Source of the DNA: JBEKIK01 sp963845975
GTDB lineage: Bacteria; Planctomycetota; Planctomycetia; Pirellulales; Thermoguttaceae
Direction of reading: 5' to 3'
Assembly (NCBI GenBank): GCA_963845975.1
Contig: CAWJUD010000001.1
Span: 434,001-498,000 of the forward strand
Length of the DNA stretch: 64,000 nucleotides
In this document: piece after piece, positions 33,591 to 41,579 of the stretch
How the letters are laid out: each line of letters opens with the position of its first letter
How positions within the stretch are numbered: position 1 is the stretch's first letter
Program-made: the position numbers and the translations under genes
Notes under the pieces: model-generated
Told to the model about the DNA's origin: nothing
Database searches by the model: none
The model's input: only the letters and a program-made list of their open reading frames with translations

Positions 33591-35576
33591 ATGCGAAACG
33601 GGCAGAGCGAGCCAATTTATAATTTCCTCGGCAGCATGATAATCTTTCATGCCGCGATTCAATTCATAACGCTTTCGTTAAGCATATTGAGAATTCAATT
33701 GGACTTCCCCATCCCGCAGTTGACGGTATTTCTGTCTTTGGGGGCGGCCTACGGATTCTGGCGGAGCGGGAAAGGTCCGGCCGATAGCGGTGATGATCGG
33801 ACAAAACCGCAGACCTGGCCACCCGACATTATCATTTTTTCGGCTGTGCTGATTTTCATTCTTCTTTGCGTGGTCGGGTATTTTTCCGACGATCTTAGCA
33901 ACGACGGGAATTATTATCATCTGCCCGCCATCTATTTTTGGAGCGCCAAAGGTTACGTGCATTGGGTGGACGACAATTTGCCTCACTCGATGTTCATAAA
34001 CGGGTTCCCCAAGGCCGTCGAGTTGACGGACTACGTGATTACCCACGCTTTTCGATCGGATGCCGTCGCCAACGCGATAAACATGCTGTTTTATCCGTTG
34101 GGAGTATTTGGTCTCGCCTATCTGGCAAGAGTGCTTGGGGCATCGCGGCCCTTGGCATGGTTCGCCGGCTCGGCCTGGCTTCTTATCCCCATTAACATTT
34201 TTCAAGCGCCTACGCTGTATATCGATTGCAGCTTTGCATCGTGCGTTATCGCGTTTATCGCGGCAATGGTTCATGCCGCGGAGAATTTCCAAGCTTCTTC
34301 GTTTCGCTTGAACTTCCGTTCGATGTTGATATTCGGGGCGGCGGGAGGGCTGGTCCTGGGCAGCAAATCGACGGGAATAATGATCACGGGATTAGGATTC
34401 CTGGCACTGACTTTTTGCCTTGCCCGGCATTGGGCCGGTGAGCGTGCAAAAGGTGTTTTCACGGCCGTTATTTTACCTTTGCTACTCGCATCGGCGGTCT
34501 CGGCGGCAGTGGGCGGATATTGGAACTTGCGCAACTATTTATATAAGGGGAGCCCCTTTTATCCGGCCGGAGTATCGGTCGGCAATTATCGCATATTTCC
34601 CGGTTTAGACGTGGACCAATTCGTCCAATCCGAAGCCAACACCACCCCGGAGCTCCGCGGCCAGCCGGTCTATAAAAGAGTATTAAAAGAATGGATTCAG
34701 CGCTGGGGTTGGAGGGAGGATTTTTTCTGGTGCGATACGCGCGTGGGCGGACTGGGTTATTTTTGGCCGGCGGCCTGTTTGCCCGCCATACCCGGGTTTC
34801 TCATTTTCTTGATCTACAAACGCAAATGGAACACGCTTGGAATATTCACGTTGATTCTGTGCGTTACGGGAGCGGCGTTTTTAATCCAGCCGGTGAATTG
34901 GTGGGCCCGGTACACGGTATGGATTTATGCCCTTGGATTGCCTTCGTTCGCCGCTTTGACATCGGTATTTTATCCGCAACCGCCGCCGACCGTCGCCGTT
35001 AGCGGGAGAAATTCCGGCGGCAACGAGCCGCTTTCACGGCGAAGAAAATTCGCAACCCGGATGCTGTCGGGCACGATAAAGGTTTGGACTTGCACATGCA
35101 TTTTGATATTGTTATTGGAAGGATGGGTGTGCTGTTTTTGGACGTGCACTTGGGTGAAATTTCCCTCTCCAAATGCGATCAAAGAGTCCATGATTACGCG
35201 ATTTTCTCCCAATACGATCCTCTGGCCGAAGCTGCACGGGACCATGTTCGATGAGATTTTTTCCAGCGATTGCCCTTTGGCCCTGAGCCACATATACGGA
35301 CATCCAAACACGAATTACACCATTATCATGGGCGGATTGTCAACGGCCAACGGAAAACGGCGGATCGTGATGGTCGATAAAAATCCGGATAAAACGACCA
35401 TCGACGGTTTGATTGCCGGCGGCGTGAAATATTTAATATGGGACAGTACGGATCCCCTGCCCGAAGTCCTGAAACAATACGATTTTCCAGTTGAAAAAGC
35501 CGAGGTATTTTATGTGGTCAAGCTCACGCCCGGCGGGAAATCGGCCAGGCTGGGGAATGACGACAAATCTAAATGA
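33591..35576 (+). CDS. Multi-pass membrane protein, probable GT-C-type glycosyltransferase
   Basis: A 661-residue integral membrane protein with about 10-12 hydrophobic segments. The first extracytoplasmic loop carries DDLSNDGNYYHLPAIYFW, an acidic motif placed as in GT-C glycosyltransferases that use lipid-linked sugars. Later segments include WWARYTVWIYALGLP. The C-terminal 120 residues form a soluble domain (KRRIVMVDKNPDKTTIDGLI and GGVKYLIWDS), as seen in many such enzymes. GGAAGG lies 6 bases before the ATG. It is divergent from the double GT4 enzyme, and the two, with the DUF4915 and giant genes, suggest a surface-glycan locus. Family assignment rests on topology and one motif. Confidence 0.8.
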   Translation: MRNGQSEPIYNFLGSMIIFHAAIQFITLSLSILRIQLDFPIPQLTVFLSLGAAYGFWRSGKGPADSGDDRTKPQTWPPDIIIFSAVLIFILLCVVGYFSDDLSNDGNYYHLPAIYFWSAKGYVHWVDDNLPHSMFINGFPKAVELTDYVITHAFRSDAVANAINMLFYPLGVFGLAYLARVLGASRPLAWFAGSAWLLIPINIFQAPTLYIDCSFASCVIAFIAAMVHAAENFQASSFRLNFRSMLIFGAAGGLVLGSKSTGIMITGLGFLALTFCLARHWAGERAKGVFTAVILPLLLASAVSAAVGGYWNLRNYLYKGSPFYPAGVSVGNYRIFPGLDVDQFVQSEANTTPELRGQPVYKRVLKEWIQRWGWREDFFWCDTRVGGLGYFWPAACLPAIPGFLIFLIYKRKWNTLGIFTLILCVTGAAFLIQPVNWWARYTVWIYALGLPSFAALTSVFYPQPPPTVAVSGRNSGGNEPLSRRRKFATRMLSGTIKVWTCTCILILLLEGWVCCFWTCTWVKFPSPNAIKESMITRFSPNTILWPKLHGTMFDEIFSSDCPLALSHIYGHPNTNYTIIMGGLSTANGKRRIVMVDKNPDKTTIDGLIAGGVKYLIWDSTDPLPEVLKQYDFPVEKAEVFYVVKLTPGGKSARLGNDDKSK

Positions 35577-35590
35577 GTTCCTTGCTCCAA

Positions 35591-35609
35591 TGCGGAATAT
35601 TTTTCCGCA
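35591..35609. terminator. Possible bidirectional terminator
   Basis: A perfect 7-bp stem (TGCGGAA / TTCCGCA) with a TATTT loop sits between the convergent ends of the GT-C-like gene (35576) and the GNAT gene (35623). T-runs are short, so this is a moderate call. Confidence 0.4.
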
Positions 35610-35622
35610 ATTCAATCCGGCG

Positions 35623-36123
35623 TCACTGGCCCGCTGAAAATGCGGCATGGTGCGACACCTGTCCGCGAGGCGCATGCTCCGTCATCGGCAGGCACATGAA
35701 ATTCTCCGCTGGAACGCCTTCGAGCGTCAAGGCGGGATCATGCCGAAAACCAAAACGGCTGTAAAAAGCCGGGTCGCCGACCAAGACACATCCTCGAGCG
35801 CCAAGGCCGCGAATGGTTTCCAGTCCCTCTTTGATTAGCGCTTGCCCAATGTCTTGCCCTTGATAATTAGGCATCACGGCAATCGGGCCGAGCATGAACC
35901 ACATGCAATCCGCACCGTCGATTTGCGCCGGAGAAAAGGCGACATGGCCCACTACCTTTCCATCGACCTCGGCGACCAGCGCAGTGCTCATGGCATTCGC
36001 GGCCCTTAATGCCTCGACAATCAAATGTTCGGTTTGACGGCTATAAGGATGATCCGCGAATGCCGCGATGAGGATATTCCGAATTGCCTCGTAATCGCCG
36101 ACGGTTTCACATCGTATGATCAT
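35623..36123 (-). CDS. GNAT family N-acetyltransferase (YhbS-like)
   Basis: A 166-residue acetyltransferase. The acetyl-CoA loop is in IAVMPNYQGQDIGQALIKEG, with a Q-x-x-D-I-G-Q form of the Q/RxxGxG/A motif, followed by RGCVLVGDPAFYSRFGFRHD, which is typical of the YhbS-like subgroup. The substrate is unknown. It starts 6 bases after the enolase stop on the same strand, so it is almost certainly translated from the eno transcript. Confidence 0.9.
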   Translation of the reverse strand: MIIRCETVGDYEAIRNILIAAFADHPYSRQTEHLIVEALRAANAMSTALVAEVDGKVVGHVAFSPAQIDGADCMWFMLGPIAVMPNYQGQDIGQALIKEGLETIRGLGARGCVLVGDPAFYSRFGFRHDPALTLEGVPAENFMCLPMTEHAPRGQVSHHAAFSAGQ

Positions 36124-36129
36124 ATATTG

Positions 36130-37413
36130 TTATCGCTTCTTTGCAAACAGCGGCCCGCCGTAAATGGCCGAGTCGCCCAGGATTTCCTCGATCCTAAGCA
36201 GTTGATTGTACTTGGCCATGCGATCGGTCCGCGAGGCCGAGCCGGTCTTGATCTGACCGGTGCTCAGGGCCACGGCCAGGTCGGCGATGGTCGCGTCTTC
36301 GGTCTCGCCGCTGCGATGGCTGGTCACGCTGGTATATCCGTTGCGCTTGGCCAACTCGATGGCCTCGACGGTCTCGGTAATGGTGCCGATCTGGTTCAGC
36401 TTGATGAGGATGCTGTTGGCGATGCCCTCGTCGATGCCTCGTTGGAAGCGTTTGGTATTGGTGACGAATATATCGTCGCCGACGAGTTGGATTTTATCTC
36501 CCAGGCGCTGGGTTATCAATTTCCAGCCGTGCCAATCGTCTTCGGCAAAGCCGTCTTCGATCGAGCAGATTGGATATTTTTCCACCCAGGCGGCGTAAAA
36601 ATCGACCAATGCCTCGGCGGTGATTTCCTTGCCGTCGACCGAGTAGCGTTTTTTCTCGGCGTTGTAGAATTCTGAAGCGGCGGGGTCCAAGGCGATGAAC
36701 ACCTGCTTGCCCAACTCGTAGCCGGCCTTGCCCACGGCCTCGACGATCACCTCCAGGGCCTCGGTATTGCTCTTCAGATCCGGGGCGAAACCGCCTTCGT
36801 CGCCCACGTTAGTGGCCAACTTTTTCGACTGCAAAACCTTTTTAAGGTTGTGAAACACCTCGCAGCCGCAACGGATGGCGTCGGAAAAGCTGGTGAAACC
36901 AAGGGGCATGACCATGAACTCCTGCACGTCGACCTTGTTGTCGGCGTGTTTGCCGCCGTTTAGGATGTTCATCATCGGGGCGGGCACGATCCGCGCCCCA
37001 ACTCCGCCGAGATAACGGAACAAGGGCAAACCGGCGTGTTCGGCGGCGGCCCGGGCAACGGCCATGGAAACCCCTAATATCGCATTCGCGCCCAGGTTCT
37101 TTTTATTTTCCGTGCCGTCGAGTTCGATCATGGCATGATCCACGGCGTATTGATCCAGGGCGTCCATGCCGCATAGTTCGTCGGCAATCTTGTTGTTTAC
37201 GTTTTCGACGGCCAGCAGAACCCCGCGCCCGAGGTATTTCGACTTGTCGCCGTCGCGAAGTTCCCAGGCCTCGTGCACTCCGGTGCTTGCGCCGCTGGGC
37301 ACCCCGGCCCGGCCAAACGAGCCATCGGCCAATTCCACGTCGACTTCCACGGTGGGATTGCCCCGGCTGTCAAGAATTTGCCGGCCACGAATGTCCACAA
37401 TTGTCGAACTCAT
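36130..37413 (-). CDS. eno: Enolase
   Basis: Enolase interconverts 2-phosphoglycerate and phosphoenolpyruvate in glycolysis and is often part of the RNA degradosome. The 427-residue protein has every landmark: RQILDSRGNPTVEVDV, GASTG, NVGDEGGFAPDL, the metal ligands in FIALDP, SIEDGFAEDDW and QLVGDDIFVTN, the catalytic lysine in ILIKLNQIGT and SHRSGETED. AGGAG lies about 12 bases before the ATG. A GNAT gene follows in the same operon. Confidence 0.98.
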   Translation of the reverse strand: MSSTIVDIRGRQILDSRGNPTVEVDVELADGSFGRAGVPSGASTGVHEAWELRDGDKSKYLGRGVLLAVENVNNKIADELCGMDALDQYAVDHAMIELDGTENKKNLGANAILGVSMAVARAAAEHAGLPLFRYLGGVGARIVPAPMMNILNGGKHADNKVDVQEFMVMPLGFTSFSDAIRCGCEVFHNLKKVLQSKKLATNVGDEGGFAPDLKSNTEALEVIVEAVGKAGYELGKQVFIALDPAASEFYNAEKKRYSVDGKEITAEALVDFYAAWVEKYPICSIEDGFAEDDWHGWKLITQRLGDKIQLVGDDIFVTNTKRFQRGIDEGIANSILIKLNQIGTITETVEAIELAKRNGYTSVTSHRSGETEDATIADLAVALSTGQIKTGSASRTDRMAKYNQLLRIEEILGDSAIYGGPLFAKKR

Positions 37414-37553
37414 TGGATTTTAATCTCCTATTTAAAGCATTTATAAAGAGGCGTTCAGTCAGTTTCAGTTGTTAGAATGTCCAAAACGTTTTATTTTGTA
37501 CCATTAAACCGCACTTGGCTAGTGGGGCAACGATATTGCTACAAGGCATATTG

Positions 37554-38534
37554 ATGTTCTACATGGATAAGCTAAATTCATCTTCCATGGAAACCGCCAA
37601 AAATGCCCAAGTCCGCGCAACTGTTGAGCCGATGCCGGGAAATTTTCGCTCCGTGCAGCCGGGGGGTGGGGTGTGCTATCGCATCGAGTTGGCCTGGGGC
37701 GCGTGGAGGCGATGGTGGCTCAAAAAATTCCGCCCTAATTATATCCGGCGGATGGCCGAACTCCGCCGCGGCAGTTGCGACGGGGCGCCGCACGAAATTC
37801 TTGATCCCCGCGATTTGAAATACTGCCGTAACGTGTGCCAATGCGATTGGGATAAGGCCGACGATCCGTTTCATTGGCGCGACCGTCTGCTTTTCGCCCG
37901 TTGGGGATTGGCCGAACTGCAAATTTTCGGCTGGCCGCTTTTGGCCCTGGCAATCTTGGCGGCGATATACGTCTGGTATCTGGCCTTCCTGCCCGGAGCA
38001 TTATTTTGTTTGGTAATATATTTTTTTCGCGATCCGCCGCGGCGAGTGCCGGCGGGGCAGGGGGTAATCGTATCGCCGGCCGACGGCAAAATTACCGAGC
38101 TGGCATACCTGGAAAAAGAAGATTTCATAGGCGGGCCGGCCGTGCGGATCAGCATTTTTTTGTCGATTTTTAACGTGCATCTGAATCGCGCTCCAGTCGA
38201 GTCTAGGGTAATCGCATTGCGTTATTCACCCGGTGATTTTTTCAACGCCATGCGACCGGAAAGCGCCCGGCGCAACGAAAACACCTGGATCGGCTTGGAA
38301 GAAGAGTCGCCGCCGCATCGGCGACTAACCGTGCGGCAAATATCGGGAGCGATTGCGCGGCGGATCGTTTGCGATCTTCGGCCCGGCGAAGTCCTTGCCC
38401 GCGGACAGAAATTCGGCATGATCAAGTTCGGCTCCCGCACCGAATTGATTCTGCCGCAGATCCAAGAGCTTAAACTTGATGTGAAAGTTGGCGATCGAGT
38501 CAAAGCCGGAAGCAGCGTGATAGGGAAATGGTAA
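37554..38534 (+). CDS. psd: Phosphatidylserine decarboxylase with N-terminal extension
   Basis: The enzyme converts phosphatidylserine to phosphatidylethanolamine using a pyruvoyl group made by self-cleavage. The FGSR cleavage motif is at residues 292-295 of the chosen frame (GMIKFGSRTEL), so cleavage before S294 leaves a 33-residue alpha chain. SPADGKI and FLSIFNVHLNRAP carry the conserved Asp and His, and AAIYVWYLAFLPGALFCLVI spans the membrane. About 110 extra residues precede the catalytic part, with Cys-rich text YCRNVCQCDW. I chose ATG at 37554, with AAGG seven bases ahead; 37563 and a TTG at 37515 are alternatives. The next gene starts 3 bases after the stop. No phosphatidylserine synthase is in the window. 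Confidence 0.92.
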   Translation: MFYMDKLNSSSMETAKNAQVRATVEPMPGNFRSVQPGGGVCYRIELAWGAWRRWWLKKFRPNYIRRMAELRRGSCDGAPHEILDPRDLKYCRNVCQCDWDKADDPFHWRDRLLFARWGLAELQIFGWPLLALAILAAIYVWYLAFLPGALFCLVIYFFRDPPRRVPAGQGVIVSPADGKITELAYLEKEDFIGGPAVRISIFLSIFNVHLNRAPVESRVIALRYSPGDFFNAMRPESARRNENTWIGLEEESPPHRRLTVRQISGAIARRIVCDLRPGEVLARGQKFGMIKFGSRTELILPQIQELKLDVKVGDRVKAGSSVIGKW

Positions 38535-38537
38535 TTC

Positions 38538-39584
38538 ATGAAAATCAACGATCTGGAACTGTTTCTGGTAGCCGTTCGGCTTGAAGAATTGAAACAGACC
38601 GCACGCTCATTATTAGTGCGACTGGTCGCTGATGCCGGGATTGAAGGTTGGGGCGAGGCATCGAGCAATTGGCAGGAATCGGAACTGGCTGGTTGGCAAA
38701 ATGCACTCTTGGCCGTATTGAAAGGGAGAAGCATTTTCGACATCGAAGAGTTACACACACTCGATGCCTTGTCCGTCGCCGGCCTGCGCTGCGGAGTAGA
38801 GATGGCCTTTTGGGACCTGGCAGGCAAAGCGGTTGGGCAGCCGTTATATAACTTGCTTGGTGGCATTTATCGGCGGCGGATTCCAGTGTCAGTACGTTTG
38901 CCGGGCGGACATGCGGACAGGATCGGCAAAATCGCCAAAGAACTGGCCGCCCAAGGTTTTCACAACCAATTGATCGTCTCGAGCGGCCGCGCGGAAATTG
39001 ATTTACGCCTTCTGGCGGCGGTTCGGGAAAACGCGGGCAATGCGGTGCGACTGCGACTGGACGGGCAAGCCCGATACAACCCCGAAATCGCCCGCGATCT
39101 GTGCGCCGAATTGGAATACGCCGATTTGGAGTTCTTCCTCGATCCGCTCGATACCCGCGAGCTTTATCCCCTGGCTTCGCTGGGCCGGCAGACGCCCGTG
39201 CCCTTGGGCGTTTGGCGGGCGATTCACTCGCCGGCTGACGTTCTGGCCGCCGTGCGATGCGGGGCGGGAAAGTACATTGTGGTGGATCTCGATCAGATCG
39301 GGGGCATCGCCCCGGCCCGGCAATGCGCGGCCATTGCCGGCGCCGCACAAACGCGGGCGTTACTAGGCGGCCGCCCTTCGCTCGGTCTCAGAACGGCGGC
39401 AATGCTACACCTGGCCGCGGCAACGGCGGCATTCTCGGGCTGCCAAGAATCCGCTTTGCACCAACTGTCCTACTCCGTGCTTAAAGACCCCTTGGAACTC
39501 GGCGACGGCATGATCACAGTGCCCCAAGCCCCCGGGCTGGGCGTGGAAATCGATCGGGGAAAGGTGGAAAAATATATCGTTTAA
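38538..39584 (+). CDS. Enolase-superfamily (MR/MLE-like) protein lacking catalytic lysines
   Basis: A 348-residue protein with the mandelate racemase/muconate lactonizing enzyme architecture: capping domain (LVRLVADAGIEGWGEASSNW; LRCGVEMAFWDLAGKAVGQP) and barrel. Active enzymes have a KxK motif on strand 2, metal ligands D/E/D-E on strands 3-5 and often a Lys on strand 6. Here strand 2 is LIVSSGRAEID with no Lys. Strand 3 keeps LRLDGQ and strand 4 has FFLDPLD, but strand 5 is VPLGVWRAIHS without an acid, and strand 6 is VVDLDQIGG without Lys. It is therefore probably not a normal racemase or lyase. It is tightly coupled to psd (3-base gap), so a link to lipid metabolism or regulation is possible. 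Confidence 0.85.
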   Translation: MKINDLELFLVAVRLEELKQTARSLLVRLVADAGIEGWGEASSNWQESELAGWQNALLAVLKGRSIFDIEELHTLDALSVAGLRCGVEMAFWDLAGKAVGQPLYNLLGGIYRRRIPVSVRLPGGHADRIGKIAKELAAQGFHNQLIVSSGRAEIDLRLLAAVRENAGNAVRLRLDGQARYNPEIARDLCAELEYADLEFFLDPLDTRELYPLASLGRQTPVPLGVWRAIHSPADVLAAVRCGAGKYIVVDLDQIGGIAPARQCAAIAGAAQTRALLGGRPSLGLRTAAMLHLAAATAAFSGCQESALHQLSYSVLKDPLELGDGMITVPQAPGLGVEIDRGKVEKYIV

Positions 39585-39596
39585 ATGAAGAATGCC

Positions 39597-40088
39597 TTAG
39601 CTCCGGATGTAGTCCTTCATAAAGCGGTTCTCCATGGCCAGGCGGTCGTGTTGTGCTTTGACGAGGTCGCCTATGGAGATAATGCCGATCAAGCGGCCTT
39701 CCGCGAGAATCGGGACGTGGCGGATTCGTTTGTTTGTCATCTGGCCCATTACTTGATCGATACTGTCGCCGGGCGCGGCGGTTATAAGCGGAGAACTCAT
39801 TACCGTGGTCACCTCCACGGCGGCCAAGGGTAGATTGCTTTTCGCGCAGTGGTAAAGTATGTCGCGCTCGGTGACTATGCCCAGCAATTCCTGCTCGCCC
39901 GAGGGCCCTTGTCGGGTCACCAACAGCGAGCCGATCCGATGTTCAACTAAAGTCCGCGCCACCTCGTCGAGCATGGTCCCCGGGGAGATGGCATGCACAA
40001 CACTGCCTTTTGCATTTAAAATGTCTTGGATCATTGCCGTGCTCTCCAAAAAGGTAATGAAATCGACAAATTCATCGAGCCAATTCAT
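39597..40088 (-). CDS. Two-CBS-domain protein
   Basis: A 163-residue protein made almost entirely of two CBS motifs: residues about 30-85 (VVHAISPGTMLDEVARTLVE, LGIVTERDIL) and about 95-150 (MSSPLITAAPGDSIDQVMGQ, HVPILAEGRLIGIISIGDLV). CBS pairs bind adenine nucleotides and regulate partner proteins. The C-terminus (LAMENRFMKDYIRS) is typical of single-copy CBS proteins with an IMP dehydrogenase-like pair. AAGGA lies about 5 bases before the ATG. No partner gene is adjacent; it converges with the MR/MLE-like gene. Confidence 0.92.
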   Translation of the reverse strand: MNWLDEFVDFITFLESTAMIQDILNAKGSVVHAISPGTMLDEVARTLVEHRIGSLLVTRQGPSGEQELLGIVTERDILYHCAKSNLPLAAVEVTTVMSSPLITAAPGDSIDQVMGQMTNKRIRHVPILAEGRLIGIISIGDLVKAQHDRLAMENRFMKDYIRS

Positions 40089-40168
40089 CCATCCTTGCCG
40101 CCATTGAATTTTAGACCATCGATTAAATTAGGTCAAAGCCAAATTGCCCGGAGTATTTGCCAAAACCA

Positions 40169-40915
40169 TCAAGGAACATTGATAATTCTCGATTTTTCTT
40201 TAGAAGTGGAGAATTTTGTGGTGTCCACGTAGGTGTATTCACCGCCTACTCGCCGGGCAAGCTCTTTTAGAAAGCTATCCTTTTCGGGTTGGGCTCCCGG
40301 GCCGAATTCGATGATGTTTATGCGGATTCCGCCCAACCAATCCTGGATCTTTTCCATCTGTTGCGGTGTGAGTTTCGGATCGTCGCCGTCGGTGAGGAAG
40401 AAAATTACGTCGGGTTTCATGGAGCAAGCCATGCGCAAGGCGGCCTCGTGGTCGGTACCGCCATTGGCTTCTATGGAGTTTAAAAAACGCTCGACCGCTT
40501 GTTTATTCTGCCCCGTGGCAAACACAAGTTTTCCGGGCGTGCCGCTGGGATTGAAGAGCACCGGGCGATGGTTGTAAAAGATGATTTGAAACTGGTGGAC
40601 CGTATCCAGGTTCTTTAAACTGGCCAGAAGTTCGGTCTTCACCGCTTTAAGCGAGGCGCTCCCATCGCCTCCCATGCTCCCCGAGCGATCGAACACGTAC
40701 ACGAACTTGTAGCCCTCGCCCGACAAGCCGAACATGCCTGTGCGGGCCTTGCCGCCGCCCTTGGGGGCAAGGGAAAAACCCAATCCTTCGAATTCTTTCA
40801 TGCCGCCGGGATCTTTGGCGGTCTTGGGTTTATCGGGCTCGGCCCCAATCGCCAGGGCCGATAGACCCAATCCAACGAGAAAAATGATCCCAAACGGGGG
40901 AATGATACGGCACAT
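40169..40915 (-). CDS. Secreted von Willebrand factor A domain protein
   Basis: A 248-residue protein with an N-terminal signal or anchor (GIIFLVGLGLSALAIGA) and one VWA domain. The MIDAS metal site is complete: DRSGSM (DxSxS), the Thr in NGGTDHEAAL and the Asp in FLTDGDD. It is likely to mediate protein binding at the cell surface or in the periplasm. Similar short secreted VWA proteins are common in planctomycetes; no specific partner is known. The region before the domain is Gly/Lys-rich and low in complexity. Confidence 0.9.
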   Translation of the reverse strand: MCRIIPPFGIIFLVGLGLSALAIGAEPDKPKTAKDPGGMKEFEGLGFSLAPKGGGKARTGMFGLSGEGYKFVYVFDRSGSMGGDGSASLKAVKTELLASLKNLDTVHQFQIIFYNHRPVLFNPSGTPGKLVFATGQNKQAVERFLNSIEANGGTDHEAALRMACSMKPDVIFFLTDGDDPKLTPQQMEKIQDWLGGIRINIIEFGPGAQPEKDSFLKELARRVGGEYTYVDTTKFSTSKEKSRIINVP

Positions 40916-40986
40916 ATCTATATTTTAGCTTAGCTATCAGCGATCAGCAATCAGATTTCAGCCCAATAGGTAAACCAGTTTGAATA

Positions 40987-41043
40987 GGAGGACAGGCATT
41001 CTCACCTGTCTTTTTCGGGCCAGACAAGAATGTCTGACCTCCT
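40987..41043. repeat. Cruciform-like dispersed palindrome
   Basis: AGGAGGACAGGCATTC at 40987-41002 is matched by the inverted copy GAATGTCTGACCTCCT near 41028-41043. Each arm also folds on itself (GACAGG...CCTGTC and CAGACA...TGTCTG), so the whole can form a cruciform. It lies between VWA and GNAT genes that read the same way. Confidence 0.55.
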
Positions 41044-41062
41044 GATTTGAATGGTTTTTTTA

Positions 41063-41563
41063 TTACGAGTAATTACTTATGTATTTCGCGTTGGCCAGCA
41101 CCACCGATGTTTCGATTTGCCGCGGGGAGATTGTCCAAAAGCGTTTTAACAAGCTGTTTTTCTCATTGATGGGCAGAAGTCGATAGCCGTTTTTTTGGTA
41201 AAAGGCAACGGCCCAGACGGCGGCGGTCCAAGTGCCGATCAATATCGGTTTTTCCGTTGCGGTTTCCAGATATCGCAATAACTGCCCGCCAATGCCTTGG
41301 TTCCTTTTGTCGGTTCGCACATAGGCGTGACGGATGAGCGTAACTTCTCCTTTGTCCTGAATTCCCATCACCCCGATCAATTCGTTTTCATCCACGAATC
41401 CCCAGAAACATACGCCGTCGCCGATCTCGCATTTAAGTTGTTGCAGAGACATGTAGGGCTCATGCCAGCAATCGGCGGGTATGACGCCTTTGTAGGCCGT
41501 TGCGGCGTCGTTGACGATATTGAATATTACTTCCAAGTCCTCGTCCGTACACTTCCGTATCAT
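41063..41563 (-). CDS. GNAT family N-acetyltransferase
   Basis: A 166-residue acetyltransferase starting MIRKCTDEDLEVIFNIVNDA. The acetyl-CoA-binding motif is VRTDKRNQGIGGQLLRYLE (RNQGIGGQL), followed by VAFYQKNGYRLL, the usual beta-6 region. The substrate is unknown. ATG at 41563 has AAGGAAG 8 bases ahead, so I prefer it to the longer frame. It starts 16 bases after the PP2C stop and is probably in that operon. Confidence 0.88.
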   Translation of the reverse strand: MIRKCTDEDLEVIFNIVNDAATAYKGVIPADCWHEPYMSLQQLKCEIGDGVCFWGFVDENELIGVMGIQDKGEVTLIRHAYVRTDKRNQGIGGQLLRYLETATEKPILIGTWTAAVWAVAFYQKNGYRLLPINEKNSLLKRFWTISPRQIETSVVLANAKYISNYS

Positions 41564-41579
41564 TGCCGGCTTCCTTATC

